Notes: a model not told the origin generated them from the sequence alone. Positions 1 to 6,334 are shown, numbered from the stretch's first letter. The stretch is 15,629 bases of DNA from 2-02-FULL-46-13 sp036517235 (GCA_036517235.1 DATDXL010000011.1:1-15629); one strand, 5' to 3'. A program made the numbers and translations.

Positions 1-1
1 G

Positions 2-1006
2 ATCTTCGGTCCTCGCAGCGCCGCGGCACAAATCGAGAAATCAAAAGCATTTGCTCGCGGTGTTATGAGCGAAGCTATGATCGACCAACCAGACCATGCG
101 GTATTCGACGACTACGGAAAAGCGCTCGAGTACGTCCGAGCACGCAACACCGCGTGTTTCGTGAAAGAAGATGGTCCAGCACTCGGCAAAGGTGCGCACC
201 GCTGCGAAACTATTGAGAAAGCTCAGGAAAAACTTCATGAGCTCATGGTCCAAAACAAAAAAAGGGTGTTGGTCGAAGAACTACTCGACGGCTATGAGCT
301 TTCAGCCCACGCACTGTGTCACGACACAACTTCTCTCTTGTTCCCGTTCTCGCAAGACCACAAGTACTCCGGTGACGGGGACACCGGCGATATGACCGGC
401 GGGATGGGAGTGGTGGTACCGGCGTCAAGAAGCGAGGTCATCACAACAATTACGCGTGAAGAAATCGTCCAGGGAATACTCCATGAGCTCCTCGCTCAGA
501 GAAATCCCTATCGAGGGCTTCTCTACCCTGGACTAATGATCACCAAGAATCGCGTGAAGGTCTTGGAATGCAACGCGCGATTCGGCGATCCGGAAACACA
601 GACGTACGTGAGACACCTCATCTCTCCAGGACTGGCAGAAATGCTCGTCGCCACCATTGACGGCGGACTCGAGAGAATCGTTCCCGTTTGGGAACCCGGT
701 TTCTCGGTATGCATCGTCATGGCTTCTGGTGGATACCCAGGAAGTTATCAGAAAGGGTTCCCGATTACCGGAATCGAACACGCAGAAGAAGTAACCGGCG
801 TCAAAGTCTTCCATGCTGGCACGGCTATCAAAGGTGGCCGACTAGTCACCAACGGCGGCCGCGTCCTCGGAGTTACCTGCTGTGCAGAAACGCTCGACCT
901 AGCACTGGGTCGCGCGTACAAAGCAGTGAACCGAATCCAATTCGAAAACAAGCATGTGCGCTACGACATTGGCGCAAAGCTTCTCGGAAAATCACCTGGG
1001 ACATAA
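2..1006 (+). CDS. purD: Phosphoribosylamine-glycine ligase (GARS), 5' truncated by window edge
   Basis: This is the second enzyme of de novo purine synthesis. It ligates glycine to 5-phosphoribosylamine using ATP in the cytoplasm. The frame is open from base 2, and the residues before the first in-frame ATG (65) already match the family (FGP..AAAQIEKSKAFA), so the gene starts outside the window and the ATG is internal. Visible ATP-grasp landmarks are the LVEELLDGYELS segment, the QDHK.SGDGDTGDMTGGMG loop and VLECNARFGDPETQ, which carries metal and nucleotide ligands. The C-terminal GARS domain follows (GYPGSYQKG.PI.G). About 334 residues are present of the usual 420 or so. A strong terminator begins 16 nt after the stop. 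Identification is secure; only the N-terminal domain is unseen. Confidence 0.95.
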   Translation: MFGPRSAAAQIEKSKAFARGVMSEAMIDQPDHAVFDDYGKALEYVRARNTACFVKEDGPALGKGAHRCETIEKAQEKLHELMVQNKKRVLVEELLDGYELSAHALCHDTTSLLFPFSQDHKYSGDGDTGDMTGGMGVVVPASRSEVITTITREEIVQGILHELLAQRNPYRGLLYPGLMITKNRVKVLECNARFGDPETQTYVRHLISPGLAEMLVATIDGGLERIVPVWEPGFSVCIVMASGGYPGSYQKGFPITGIEHAEEVTGVKVFHAGTAIKGGRLVTNGGRVLGVTCCAETLDLALGRAYKAVNRIQFENKHVRYDIGAKLLGKSPGT

Positions 1007-1022
1007 GTGAAACTGTTCTCTC

Positions 1023-1056
1023 GCCCCGTCTCGCATTTGCGGACGGGGCTTTTTTT
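1023..1056 (+). terminator. Rho-independent terminator after purD
   Basis: The arms GCCCCGTC (1023-1030) and GACGGGGC (1042-1049) pair. A further CGC/GCG stem lies inside the loop and a run of seven T follows. The whole 35-nt block (1020-1054) recurs identically after the pheA-like gene. Confidence 0.93.
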
Positions 1057-1057
1057 G

Positions 1058-1095
1058 AAATCATTCTCATATTCTGCAGAATATGAGAATGATTT
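1058..1095. promoter_or_regulatory. Perfect 38-bp palindrome upstream of the pheA-like gene (operator candidate)
   Basis: The sequence from 1058 to 1095 equals its own reverse complement. Its 30-bp core (1062-1091) has the half CATTCTCATATTCTG and its mirror. It lies after the purD terminator and 86 bp before the pheA-like start. It has no T-run of its own, which argues against it being only a terminator. It shares the outer CATTC/GAATG and inner ATATTCT/AGAATAT blocks with the palindromes around the ArsR-type gene (5952-6218), so binding by that regulator or a paralogue is a reasonable inference. Confidence 0.6.
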
Positions 1096-1181
1096 ATGGC
1101 TGTGGACAAATAATGAGAAATCCTTAGTGTGTGCACTAGAGCTGTTTGAAATAACCGAAAACCTCAACCTGTAACTACTGA

Positions 1182-2066
1182 ATGCAAAAGATAACATTCC
1201 TCGGACCACTCAATGCGACATTCTCGCATGATGCCTACAACCTCCTCGCCGAAATCTATGGAGCTCCAAAAGAGATATCCGAAGGACCTGAAGCGAACTG
1301 CGTCCCCGCGTCATCCAATGGAGAAATCCTAAAACTCATCGGCGAACACGGCGGCTACGGAGCCATCGCCATGGAAACACGCGCGGAGGGCAGAGTTGCC
1401 GAACCGCTTGAATCGTTCATTGACCTTCTCAATAAGTACCCCAAGACCGAGGCGTGTCCATTCCACATTGTCGGAGCCGTGAAGATGAAATTGCATTTCT
1501 GCTTCATGATGAGAAGAGGTATGTCCACGACGCCTCCTCACGGCATCATCGCACACCCAAAATCCCTCGGGGCATGTCGAGAACGAGTGAGAGCACTCGG
1601 GATCCCTACACAAAATGCCCCGAGTAATGGGGAAGCAGCGAGATTGGTTGCCGAAAGCCAAGAACATGCTTTATTTGCGGCTTTGGGACCAAGGTCTGCC
1701 GCCGATAAGTATGGGCTGGAAATCATAAACTTGGCATTCGAAGATAAGGAAGCAGTCACTACGTTCTTCCTCATCGCGCCCAAATCGCACAAAATCCGGG
1801 TTGGGGAAGAAAACCGAATGCTCATCGTCTATGAGTTGCTCCACCGGTCGGGCACTCTTGTGCACTCGCTTTTACCATTCGCGCAAAACGGAATAAACCT
1901 TGTCCAAATTCACTCGGTACATGCGGGGAATGGCGTTTACAACTTCGCCATTGAAGTTGAGAGCCTGAAAGAAGACCGGGAATGGCTTAGGAGCGCAATG
2001 GAGGAATTTCATCATTGCACCTTGAAATATCTCCCCTTTGGTCCCTTTGAAGTCCTTTCACGATAA
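1182..2066 (+). CDS. pheA: Divergent prephenate dehydratase with ACT domain
   Basis: In the classic family this enzyme converts prephenate to phenylpyruvate in phenylalanine synthesis. The 294-aa length fits a monofunctional protein with a periplasmic-binding-like catalytic domain (about 1-200) and a C-terminal ACT domain (about 212-290). Family landmarks visible are FLGP...TFSH (6-16), HP.SLGACRERV (125-136) and AALGPRSAADKYGL (166-179). Key motifs are altered: the usual PIENS reads AMETR (63-67), and the catalytic NxTRF motif reads AVTTF (191-195), keeping one Thr but losing Asn and Arg. In the ACT domain GALV is GTLV (224-227), and the ESRP effector motif is absent (IHSV, 243-246). A palindrome lies upstream and a terminator follows. 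The fold is clear; the exact reaction and phenylalanine feedback are uncertain. Confidence 0.8.
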   Translation: MQKITFLGPLNATFSHDAYNLLAEIYGAPKEISEGPEANCVPASSNGEILKLIGEHGGYGAIAMETRAEGRVAEPLESFIDLLNKYPKTEACPFHIVGAVKMKLHFCFMMRRGMSTTPPHGIIAHPKSLGACRERVRALGIPTQNAPSNGEAARLVAESQEHALFAALGPRSAADKYGLEIINLAFEDKEAVTTFFLIAPKSHKIRVGEENRMLIVYELLHRSGTLVHSLLPFAQNGINLVQIHSVHAGNGVYNFAIEVESLKEDREWLRSAMEEFHHCTLKYLPFGPFEVLSR

Positions 2067-2071
2067 CCCTC

Positions 2072-2103
2072 GCCCCGTCTCGCATTTGCGGACGGGGCTT
2101 TTT
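2072..2103 (+). terminator. Rho-independent terminator after pheA-like gene
   Basis: The arms GCCCCGTC (2072-2079) and GACGGGGC (2091-2098) are followed by five T, a C and three more T. The element is identical in stem and loop to the purD terminator. It also abuts the 3' end of the truB fragment on the other strand. Confidence 0.92.
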
Positions 2104-2105
2104 CT

Positions 2106-2267
2106 TTACAATTTCTTCAACCAGAAACCGTGCCCGCCTACATCAAAATATTTGCCAATGACGGTTCGCTTAATGGAAAACGCTAAGCCATGATTCCCTA
2201 CTTTTTGGGCAATGAGAGGTGCAAGGGAGCGAATGTAGGTGCCTGAACTGACCACCACCCGGGGGAC
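2106..2267 (-). pseudogene. truB: truB 3' fragment (tRNA pseudouridine-55 synthase C-terminus)
   Basis: The reverse strand encodes about 53 residues ending in a TAA at 2106-2108. They include VVVSSGTYIRSLAPLIAQKV followed by a SIKRTVIGKYF segment. This matches the conserved C-terminal part of the TruB catalytic domain (SKGTYIRTLA...LRRTRVGKF). TruB makes pseudouridine 55 in the tRNA T-loop. Reading upstream, an in-frame stop (2268-2270) closes the frame a few codons before the conserved block, so the catalytic Asp region and the whole N-terminal half are missing. The piece is a remnant, probably of a rearrangement, and cannot be an active enzyme. A full copy elsewhere is likely but not visible here. 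Confidence 0.72.
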
Positions 2268-2397
2268 TCAAATAGGAGAAAAAACAAAAGAACTTCTTCG
2301 CCAACTTCGCGAAGGAAAAATAAGTAACGAGGAAGTTTCTCAAAGATTAAAAGAGCAGGTTGATGCTGCCATTGTAACAGTCGTAGAAAGCCAGTAA
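2239..2397 (+). CDS. Small ORF of unknown function, possibly a gene fragment
   Basis: A GTG at 2239 opens a 52-codon frame ending in TAA at 2395-2397. The first ten or so codons are antisense to the truB fragment and are probably not a genuine N-terminus. The rest (GEKTKELLRQLREGKISNEE and onward to VVESQ) is charged and helix-forming, unlike random sequence, and a strong hairpin terminator begins 24 nt downstream. It may be the 3' end of a gene that lost its start in the same event that cut truB. No function is recognised. Confidence 0.3.
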   Translation: MPELTTTRGTQIGEKTKELLRQLREGKISNEEVSQRLKEQVDAAIVTVVESQ

Positions 2398-2421
2398 ACT
2401 TCGACACAAGTCTGTAAAAAG

Positions 2422-2452
2422 AAAAGCCGTCCACCTCTGGTGGACGGCTTTT
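2422..2452. terminator. Bidirectional hairpin terminator
   Basis: A 14-bp perfect stem pairs AAAAGCCGTCCACC (2422-2435) with GGTGGACGGCTTTT (2439-2452) around a 3-nt loop. The stem ends in A-run and T-run on the two strands, so it can serve the small plus-strand ORF and the minus-strand gene ending at 2473. Confidence 0.88.
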
Positions 2453-2472
2453 GAAAATCTTGTTTCCTACCC

Positions 2473-3054
2473 TTAATAATCGGGCTCACCGTACTGAAGG
2501 ACATACATCAGCTCCTCATGCCTGTGCTGCGACTCCGCACATGTCTCTCGGTTCCACCATCGTAGTTGCCGATCGTACACGTAGCGGATACCACACGTGC
2601 AGGTGAATGGTGCATCGGTCCCATTAGGGCGTCTCCGTGGGATAGAGTTCATGTCCTCACAGTGCTCGCACGGTTTCGCTTTTCGGTTTCTCTCTCCCTC
2701 TGCCACTCGATCGCGGACAATCTGCTTTTGCGCTTCCACTTGCGTTTGCACTGAAGCAACGGCTTTGGAAGCCATTCCACGAAGCGTTTGAAGTTCTACA
2801 ACTTGGAGCTCCGAAGCCTGTCTCTCCCCTATTTCGTAGCGCGCAAGCCGAGGAATATCCCAAACTCCCCGATCTTCTCTGGGAGGATTCCCGGTGTACT
2901 CCAGAACTGCGTAGTAGTACTCGCCGTAGTAGGTGAGAAACAGATGATTTCCTTCGATTTCCACCCCAAAATTAAATTGTGGAAGGTGAGCTTTTAGCAG
3001 CGCATAAAAGGCATGCTCCCGCTTATCAACAAGACGACCATCATTTCTTGACAT
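2473..3054 (-). CDS. Unrecognised 193-aa protein with coiled coil and possible zinc site
   Basis: I do not recognise the family. Three parts can be seen. The first is an N-terminal globular region (1-75) rich in Tyr and Phe, including LTYYGEYYYAVLEY. The second is a Glu/Gln/Arg-rich stretch (about 75-125) that should form a coiled coil. The third is a C-terminal part with CEHC (129-132) and CTC (152-154), spaced like two knuckles of a zinc ribbon, plus Cys172. No signal peptide or membrane segment is present, so it is probably cytoplasmic. It is transcribed alone: its promoter faces that of the EPSPS-like gene, and it ends at the bidirectional terminator (2422-2452). A nucleic-acid-binding role could be guessed from the Cys pairs but is not shown. 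Confidence 0.7.
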   Translation of the reverse strand: MSRNDGRLVDKREHAFYALLKAHLPQFNFGVEIEGNHLFLTYYGEYYYAVLEYTGNPPREDRGVWDIPRLARYEIGERQASELQVVELQTLRGMASKAVASVQTQVEAQKQIVRDRVAEGERNRKAKPCEHCEDMNSIPRRRPNGTDAPFTCTCGIRYVYDRQLRWWNRETCAESQHRHEELMYVLQYGEPDY

Positions 3055-3086
3055 AACTTGCCTTTGTTTGAGGTTCTTTCAAAGCA

Positions 3087-3115
3087 AAACTACCACTATG
3101 GGTAATACTAGTCAA
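3087..3115 (-). promoter_or_regulatory. Candidate sigma70-type promoter for the 2473-3054 gene
   Basis: On the minus strand TTGACT (3115-3110) is followed after 17 nt by TAGTTT (3092-3087), about 33 bp before the ATG. The -35 is good and the -10 is weak (3 of 6). Confidence 0.4.
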
Positions 3116-3144
3116 TTAAGCGCAAAAACCACCACGAAACAAAG

Positions 3145-3173
3145 TTGACAATATAGAGTATAAAAAATAAGGT
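3145..3173 (+). promoter_or_regulatory. Candidate promoter for the EPSPS-like gene
   Basis: A perfect -35 hexamer TTGACA (3145-3150) is followed by an AT-rich 17-nt spacer and TAAGGT (3168-3173). The start codon is at 3195. The -10 is poor, but the -35 and AT-richness are convincing. Confidence 0.45.
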
Positions 3174-3194
3174 TGAGAGTAGAAAGATACCGCT

Positions 3195-4073
3195 ATGGAA
3201 AAACATCACTACACCGTATTCCTCCCGCCTGATAAGTCGTGGACGATACGTATGGGGGTACTCGACCTCCTCAACAAAAAACCAGACACGCTCAGACTCC
3301 TTGAAAAAGCCCCGAACCTCCCCACCGACCTCACCGCCCTCGTAAGAGCTTCCAAGGATTGGGTAGAGCCCCGACGGCCCATTCATGTCGGCGAGTCAGG
3401 TACACTCTACCGATTCCTTCTTTTTGCGTCGTGGAAACTAGGCACGGAGAGAACCTTCGTCGTTGAAAGATCGTTGCGCCACCGGAAGATCACCCTCGAT
3501 CCCGCCATCGTGACGTGGTCTATCAAAGACCTGCTCAAACTCGACAATGAAACATCGCAGTGGGCATCGGCCGCAGTGCTTTGGGAAAAAGATCCGGATC
3601 CTGTAGCCGACCCGCCACCCAAACTCACCCTCACGTACGAAGCGGTAAGGCACTGGCGAGCGCGAAGGGAGAAGGGTGAGTGCTGGGATATCAGGCTCGA
3701 CGCCACGATACAAAAGCAGATGGAAGCACTTCTCAAAGGACTCGAGGAGAGGAGGATGAGTTTCACCCCACACCACTCCGAAGATTACTGTTTTGCACGA
3801 GCGTTCAATCTGGTATCCCCAGGAGAAGGAATCATGCTCTGGCCCAGCCTTCAAAGCCATGAGAGCAATCGCATCATGGAAATGGAGAGTGGTCTCACAC
3901 AGTACATGCACCGTGGTGAAACCATTACTTCACAGGACCACCGCGTGATCCAAGCAATCACGCTGAAAGCCTTGATGGAAGGCAAGAAGGATGTACTCGG
4001 ACGTATCAGGCACAAGAACTGCGTCCTCAAGAGCTGGCCGCTGTTTTGGGAATTCCTGCGCGAAGTTTCGTGA
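3195..4073 (+). CDS. Miniature EPSP synthase-like protein
   Basis: EPSP synthase joins shikimate-3-phosphate and phosphoenolpyruvate in the pathway to chorismate. At 292 aa this protein is far shorter than the usual 430 or so, yet substrate-binding residues known from E. coli AroA appear in order. PPDKSWTIR gives K14, S15, R19 (E. coli K22, S23, R27). GESGTLYR gives G69, T70, R73 (G96, T97, R100). SLRHR (93-97) lies where R124 sits. TSQ gives Q122 (Q171), ED gives D197 (D313), HESNR gives E223, R226 (E341, R344), DHR gives H249, R250 (H385, R386), and K279 in CVLKSWP matches K411. The shortening lies between these motifs, so each half of the double-barrel fold must be trimmed. It has its own promoter and terminator. 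Homology is likely; activity on the normal substrate is untested, so no symbol is given. Confidence 0.72.
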   Translation: MEKHHYTVFLPPDKSWTIRMGVLDLLNKKPDTLRLLEKAPNLPTDLTALVRASKDWVEPRRPIHVGESGTLYRFLLFASWKLGTERTFVVERSLRHRKITLDPAIVTWSIKDLLKLDNETSQWASAAVLWEKDPDPVADPPPKLTLTYEAVRHWRARREKGECWDIRLDATIQKQMEALLKGLEERRMSFTPHHSEDYCFARAFNLVSPGEGIMLWPSLQSHESNRIMEMESGLTQYMHRGETITSQDHRVIQAITLKALMEGKKDVLGRIRHKNCVLKSWPLFWEFLREVS

Positions 4074-4078
4074 CATCT

Positions 4079-4112
4079 AACCCCTACCTCCACAGAGAGG
4101 CAGGGGTTTTCT
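4079..4112 (+). terminator. Terminator after the EPSPS-like gene
   Basis: AACCCCTACCTC (4079-4090) pairs with GAGGCAGGGGTT (4097-4108) with one A/C mismatch. A TTTTCTTTT-like tract follows. Confidence 0.82.
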
Positions 4113-4142
4113 TTTGCGTAAAGACCGTATATTTTCTTTGTA

Positions 4143-4169
4143 TTGACTTCCATACACACATCCTATAAC
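4143..4169 (+). promoter_or_regulatory. Candidate promoter for the macrodomain gene
   Basis: TTGACT (4143-4148) and TATAAC (4164-4169) are separated by 15 nt, slightly short. They lie 17 bp before the ATG at 4186, which would give a very short leader. Confidence 0.4.
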
Positions 4170-4185
4170 CTCCACAAAAGAGCCT

Positions 4186-4647
4186 ATGAAAATCAACTTC
4201 GTTACGGGTGACGCCACCCGACCAATCGGCGACGGCAACAAAATCATCGTCCACATCTGCAATGATGTCGGCGGATGGGGTGCAGGATTCGTCCTTGCGA
4301 TCTCACAGCGCTGGAAAAGACCGCAGAAACGGTACCGAGAGCTCGGAAAGACAGGCGGGTACGAACTTGGAACTGTAGATCTAGTCCAAGTCGAGGGAAA
4401 TATCTGGGTTGCAAACATGATCGCCCAGCAAGGCATACACTGGGATCACAGCATTCCGCCCATCCGCTACCCCGCACTGGAAGATTGCCTCTTGCAGGTC
4501 GCGCAACACGCCAAGAAATTGAAAGCCAGCGTACACATGCCGCGCATCGGCTGTGGACTTGCCGGCGGGAAATGGGACAAAGTCGAAGAGATCGTGTCTC
4601 GAACCTTGGGTGACATTCCAGTCACCGTGTACGACCTACCGCACTGA
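4186..4647 (+). CDS. Macrodomain protein (ADP-ribose binding or hydrolysis)
   Basis: This 153-aa protein is a single macrodomain, the fold that binds ADP-ribose and in some members removes it from proteins or hydrolyses ADP-ribose-1''-phosphate. Visible ligand-binding motifs are VTGDAT (6-11), HICNDVGGWGAGF (23-35), NMIAQQG (77-83) and PRIGCGLAGGKW (119-130). This pattern fits the Poa1p/TARG1-like branch. The Asp that TARG1 uses after the GCGL motif is Ala here, so a TARG1-type lysine-adduct mechanism is not supported. It is cytoplasmic, with no signal. It is monocistronic: a promoter lies just upstream and a terminator starts 11 nt after the stop. It converges with the VOC gene. No ADP-ribosyltransferase is visible nearby, so the physiological substrate is unknown. 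Confidence 0.9.
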   Translation: MKINFVTGDATRPIGDGNKIIVHICNDVGGWGAGFVLAISQRWKRPQKRYRELGKTGGYELGTVDLVQVEGNIWVANMIAQQGIHWDHSIPPIRYPALEDCLLQVAQHAKKLKASVHMPRIGCGLAGGKWDKVEEIVSRTLGDIPVTVYDLPH

Positions 4648-4657
4648 AACAATACAT

Positions 4658-4692
4658 AAACCGCGCCACCCCAATGGCGCGGTTTTCTTTTT
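4658..4692 (+). terminator. Terminator after the macrodomain gene
   Basis: AAACCGCGCCA (4658-4668) pairs perfectly with TGGCGCGGTTT (4675-4685) around a 6-nt loop, followed by TTCTTTTT. It lies between convergent genes and could also slow transcription coming from the VOC gene. Confidence 0.92.
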
Positions 4693-4706
4693 ATGCAAAA
4701 TGTTCC

Positions 4707-5093
4707 TTATGCCTCAACCAACTCAATCGGTATGCCGTCGGGGTCAGAAACAAAAGCGACTCTCTTTACCGTAACCCCTTTTCGTGGCTCCCAAAGAACC
4801 TTCGCTCCTAGCTTTTTCGCTCTTTCTATGACCTCTTCTATATTTTCTACCTCAAACCCAACGTGCTTGATTCCTACTCTCTCAAAATCCATAAGGTCCT
4901 CGGCAAGCGGAACCGGATTCTTATGCTGAATGAGCTCAATCGCATTACCCTTTTTATCAGTTAAAGAAATAAAGCGGATTCCCAGCTCTTCCCTCTTTCC
5001 CTCAACACTCAATTTCAGATTGAAAACCGTCTCGTAGAATTTCCGAGATTCTTCCAAATTCCTAACTGACAACGCCGTATGAGCAAACTTCAT
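4707..5093 (-). CDS. VOC-superfamily (glyoxalase-fold) metalloprotein
   Basis: The 128 residues form two beta-alpha-beta-beta-beta units of the vicinal oxygen chelate fold. The four expected metal ligands are all present: H5 (FAHTALSV), E53 (AIELIQ), H77 (KHVGFEV) and E124 (PIELVE). The DPDGIPIELVE ending is typical of lactoylglutathione-lyase and epimerase-like members. The reaction cannot be fixed from sequence; glyoxalase I-like isomerisation or a sugar or acid epimerase are both possible. The start overlaps the stop of the upstream glycosyltransferase gene in an ATGA (5093-5090), so the two are translationally coupled and the protein belongs to the ArsR-GT2 operon. Confidence 0.88.
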   Translation of the reverse strand: MKFAHTALSVRNLEESRKFYETVFNLKLSVEGKREELGIRFISLTDKKGNAIELIQHKNPVPLAEDLMDFERVGIKHVGFEVENIEEVIERAKKLGAKVLWEPRKGVTVKRVAFVSDPDGIPIELVEA

Positions 5094-5947
5094 ATCGATT
5101 TAAACAACGCCCTGCAAAGATTCCAGTGATACACATGCCGCTCCCACTCCAAGCGCCAAGACATACGTGTTTTGCCATGGCAAAACAGAAGAATCATCTT
5201 ATAGCGTATAGCGTACAGGAGGGACACTTTCAGATTTTCGAAACAGACTGCGAGCCATTGCCACAGTGAAATCTTGCCACGGCGCCTCACTTCAAGTTCA
5301 ATGTAGTGCTTCCATTTCTCTCGCCAGACCAGGGGGTCAGGCGAGACCGGCACGAGCATAAAATTCTTCGTTGTTTTTATCACCGCATCCGGTTTGGGAT
5401 TTATCCGCTCATGAATCGGCTTAATGAACTCTGTCACCGCATTTTTATGGAAAAACCTCATCTGCCGCGTCGGATACGTCGCCGCGCATTCAACAACCTT
5501 CCCGTCAATCGTGTACTTCCTATCAACCCAGTAAACCTCGGACTTACTCTCCTGCTCCCCCGATTTCATTCCAATATTCTTGAGAATACTAGAATGGATT
5601 TCATCAGTCAGTGCAGGCGTCATCAGTTCATCTGAATCAAGATAGAAATGCCAGTCAAACGAGGACGCTTGCAGTGCTTGATTGTGGACTCCGGCAAAAT
5701 CTTTTATCTTCCCCTCTTGATCTTTAAATACCGGATCCTGCGGAAGGATGCGCGCGCCGTAGGCGCGTGCAATGTCCAAGGTCCTGTCGGTAGAAGCTCC
5801 GTCGCAGACGATGATTTCGGCAAAGTCTTTGACCGACTCCAGTGCCGCTTTTAGCGTCGCGTCGGAATTGTGCGTCAACACCGCCACTGTGCACGGTATC
5901 TTCCCTGTACTCCCCTTTTGAGTTCCATTCTGTAAAATATCTTTCAT
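5090..5947 (-). CDS. Family 2 glycosyltransferase, WaaE/KdtX-like
   Basis: This 285-aa protein transfers a sugar from a nucleotide donor, probably onto a cell-envelope glycan. The N-terminal GT-A fold shows VAVLTHNS (21-28), VCDGASTDRT (47-56) and the metal-binding DSD in FYLDSDELMT (101-110). The sequence between them (KIKDFAGVHNQAL) and the later W.ERH....W segments resemble WaaE/KdtX lipopolysaccharide-core glucosyltransferases. There is no membrane segment. The first 16 residues are variable; the ATG at 5947 is kept because it lies 4 nt after the ArsR-type gene. A copy of the regulator-associated palindrome sits inside the coding sequence (5567-5596). Confidence 0.9.
   Translation of the reverse strand: MKDILQNGTQKGSTGKIPCTVAVLTHNSDATLKAALESVKDFAEIIVCDGASTDRTLDIARAYGARILPQDPVFKDQEGKIKDFAGVHNQALQASSFDWHFYLDSDELMTPALTDEIHSSILKNIGMKSGEQESKSEVYWVDRKYTIDGKVVECAATYPTRQMRFFHKNAVTEFIKPIHERINPKPDAVIKTTKNFMLVPVSPDPLVWREKWKHYIELEVRRRGKISLWQWLAVCFENLKVSLLYAIRYKMILLFCHGKTRMSWRLEWERHVYHWNLCRALFKSI
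5567..5596. promoter_or_regulatory. Copy of the 30-bp palindrome inside the GT2 gene
   Basis: It has the same CATTCCAATATTCT half as the site at 6246 and a diverged second half ending in AGAATG. It lies in codons for SSILKNIGM of the glycosyltransferase. It could be an intragenic operator or chance codon use; the match to the other copies makes chance less likely. Confidence 0.45.
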
Positions 5948-5951
5948 AATT

Positions 5952-6218
5952 TCATTCCAATATTCTCAAGAATTTGAGAATGCTTTGTCCACGGTCTGAA
6001 ACCTTGTGCCGAACATAATTCCCCTCGTACCGCTTCATCACCAACCCGGCTATGGCAAGACGCCTAATGTGTTCGGAAGCTGTTTTTATGTTTATATTTA
6101 ACGATGATGCGACTTCGTCCACGGAAAGTTCAGGTTGTCTGCGCAATAAATCAAGAATCTGCAAACGCCTGTGGTTCGCGAACCCCTTTGTAATGCGTTC
6201 TAGTTTTTTCCATTCCAT
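5952..6218 (-). CDS. ArsR-type winged-helix transcriptional regulator
   Basis: This 88-aa protein is a single winged helix-turn-helix domain. GFANHRRLQILDLLRR is the typical helix 1-2 region, followed by LSVDEVASSLNINIKTASEH and IRRLAIAGLVMKRYEG.YVRHKVSDRG (recognition helix and wing). It has no Cys metal site of the classical ArsR kind, so a metal signal is unlikely. It is the first gene of an operon with the GT2 and VOC genes (4 nt gap to GT2). A near-perfect palindrome sits about 24 bp upstream of the start, and a second overlaps its 3' end, suggesting autoregulation. The AGGAGG upstream lies 17 nt from this ATG, unusually far, with a 9-codon ORF in between. Confidence 0.9.
   Translation of the reverse strand: MEWKKLERITKGFANHRRLQILDLLRRQPELSVDEVASSLNINIKTASEHIRRLAIAGLVMKRYEGNYVRHKVSDRGQSILKFLRILE
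5953..5982. promoter_or_regulatory. Copy of the 30-bp palindrome at the ArsR-GT2 junction
   Basis: It starts with the same 21 bases as the upstream site and ends TTTGAGAATG, so both CATTC/GAATG ends and the central ATTCT/AGAAT are kept. It covers the last codons of the regulator and lies just upstream of the GT2 start. Confidence 0.5.
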
Positions 6219-6233
6219 ACCGTTATCATACTA

Positions 6234-6240
6234 CACCTCC
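6234..6240 (-). promoter_or_regulatory. Strong Shine-Dalgarno with short leader ORF before the ArsR-type gene
   Basis: The reverse strand reads TAGGAGG. It is 6 nt from an ATG (6229-6227) that opens a 9-codon ORF (MITVWNGKN, stop) overlapping the regulator's start in another frame. The regulator's own ATG (6218) is 17 nt from it. Confidence 0.35.
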
Positions 6241-6280
6241 TAAACCATTCCAATATTCTCAAGAATATTGGAATGGTTTA
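6241..6280. promoter_or_regulatory. 40-bp palindrome upstream of the ArsR-type gene (operator candidate)
   Basis: It is perfectly self-complementary except for the two central bases, with 19-bp arms that start TAAACCATTCC. It lies between the end of the GT operon (6335) and the regulator's ribosome site. It could also form a hairpin, but there is no T-run on either strand, so an operator is favoured over a terminator. Confidence 0.62.
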
Positions 6281-6334
6281 TTCTCGCAGAATTCCCCAAC
6301 AGAACAGCTCGCGGGGATAGGACGAGCAGAGTTT

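Noticed and set aside
1058..1095. Palindrome as a second purD terminator
   Set aside because: It lacks a T-run and follows an already strong terminator; similarity to the palindromes near the ArsR-type gene favours a binding site.
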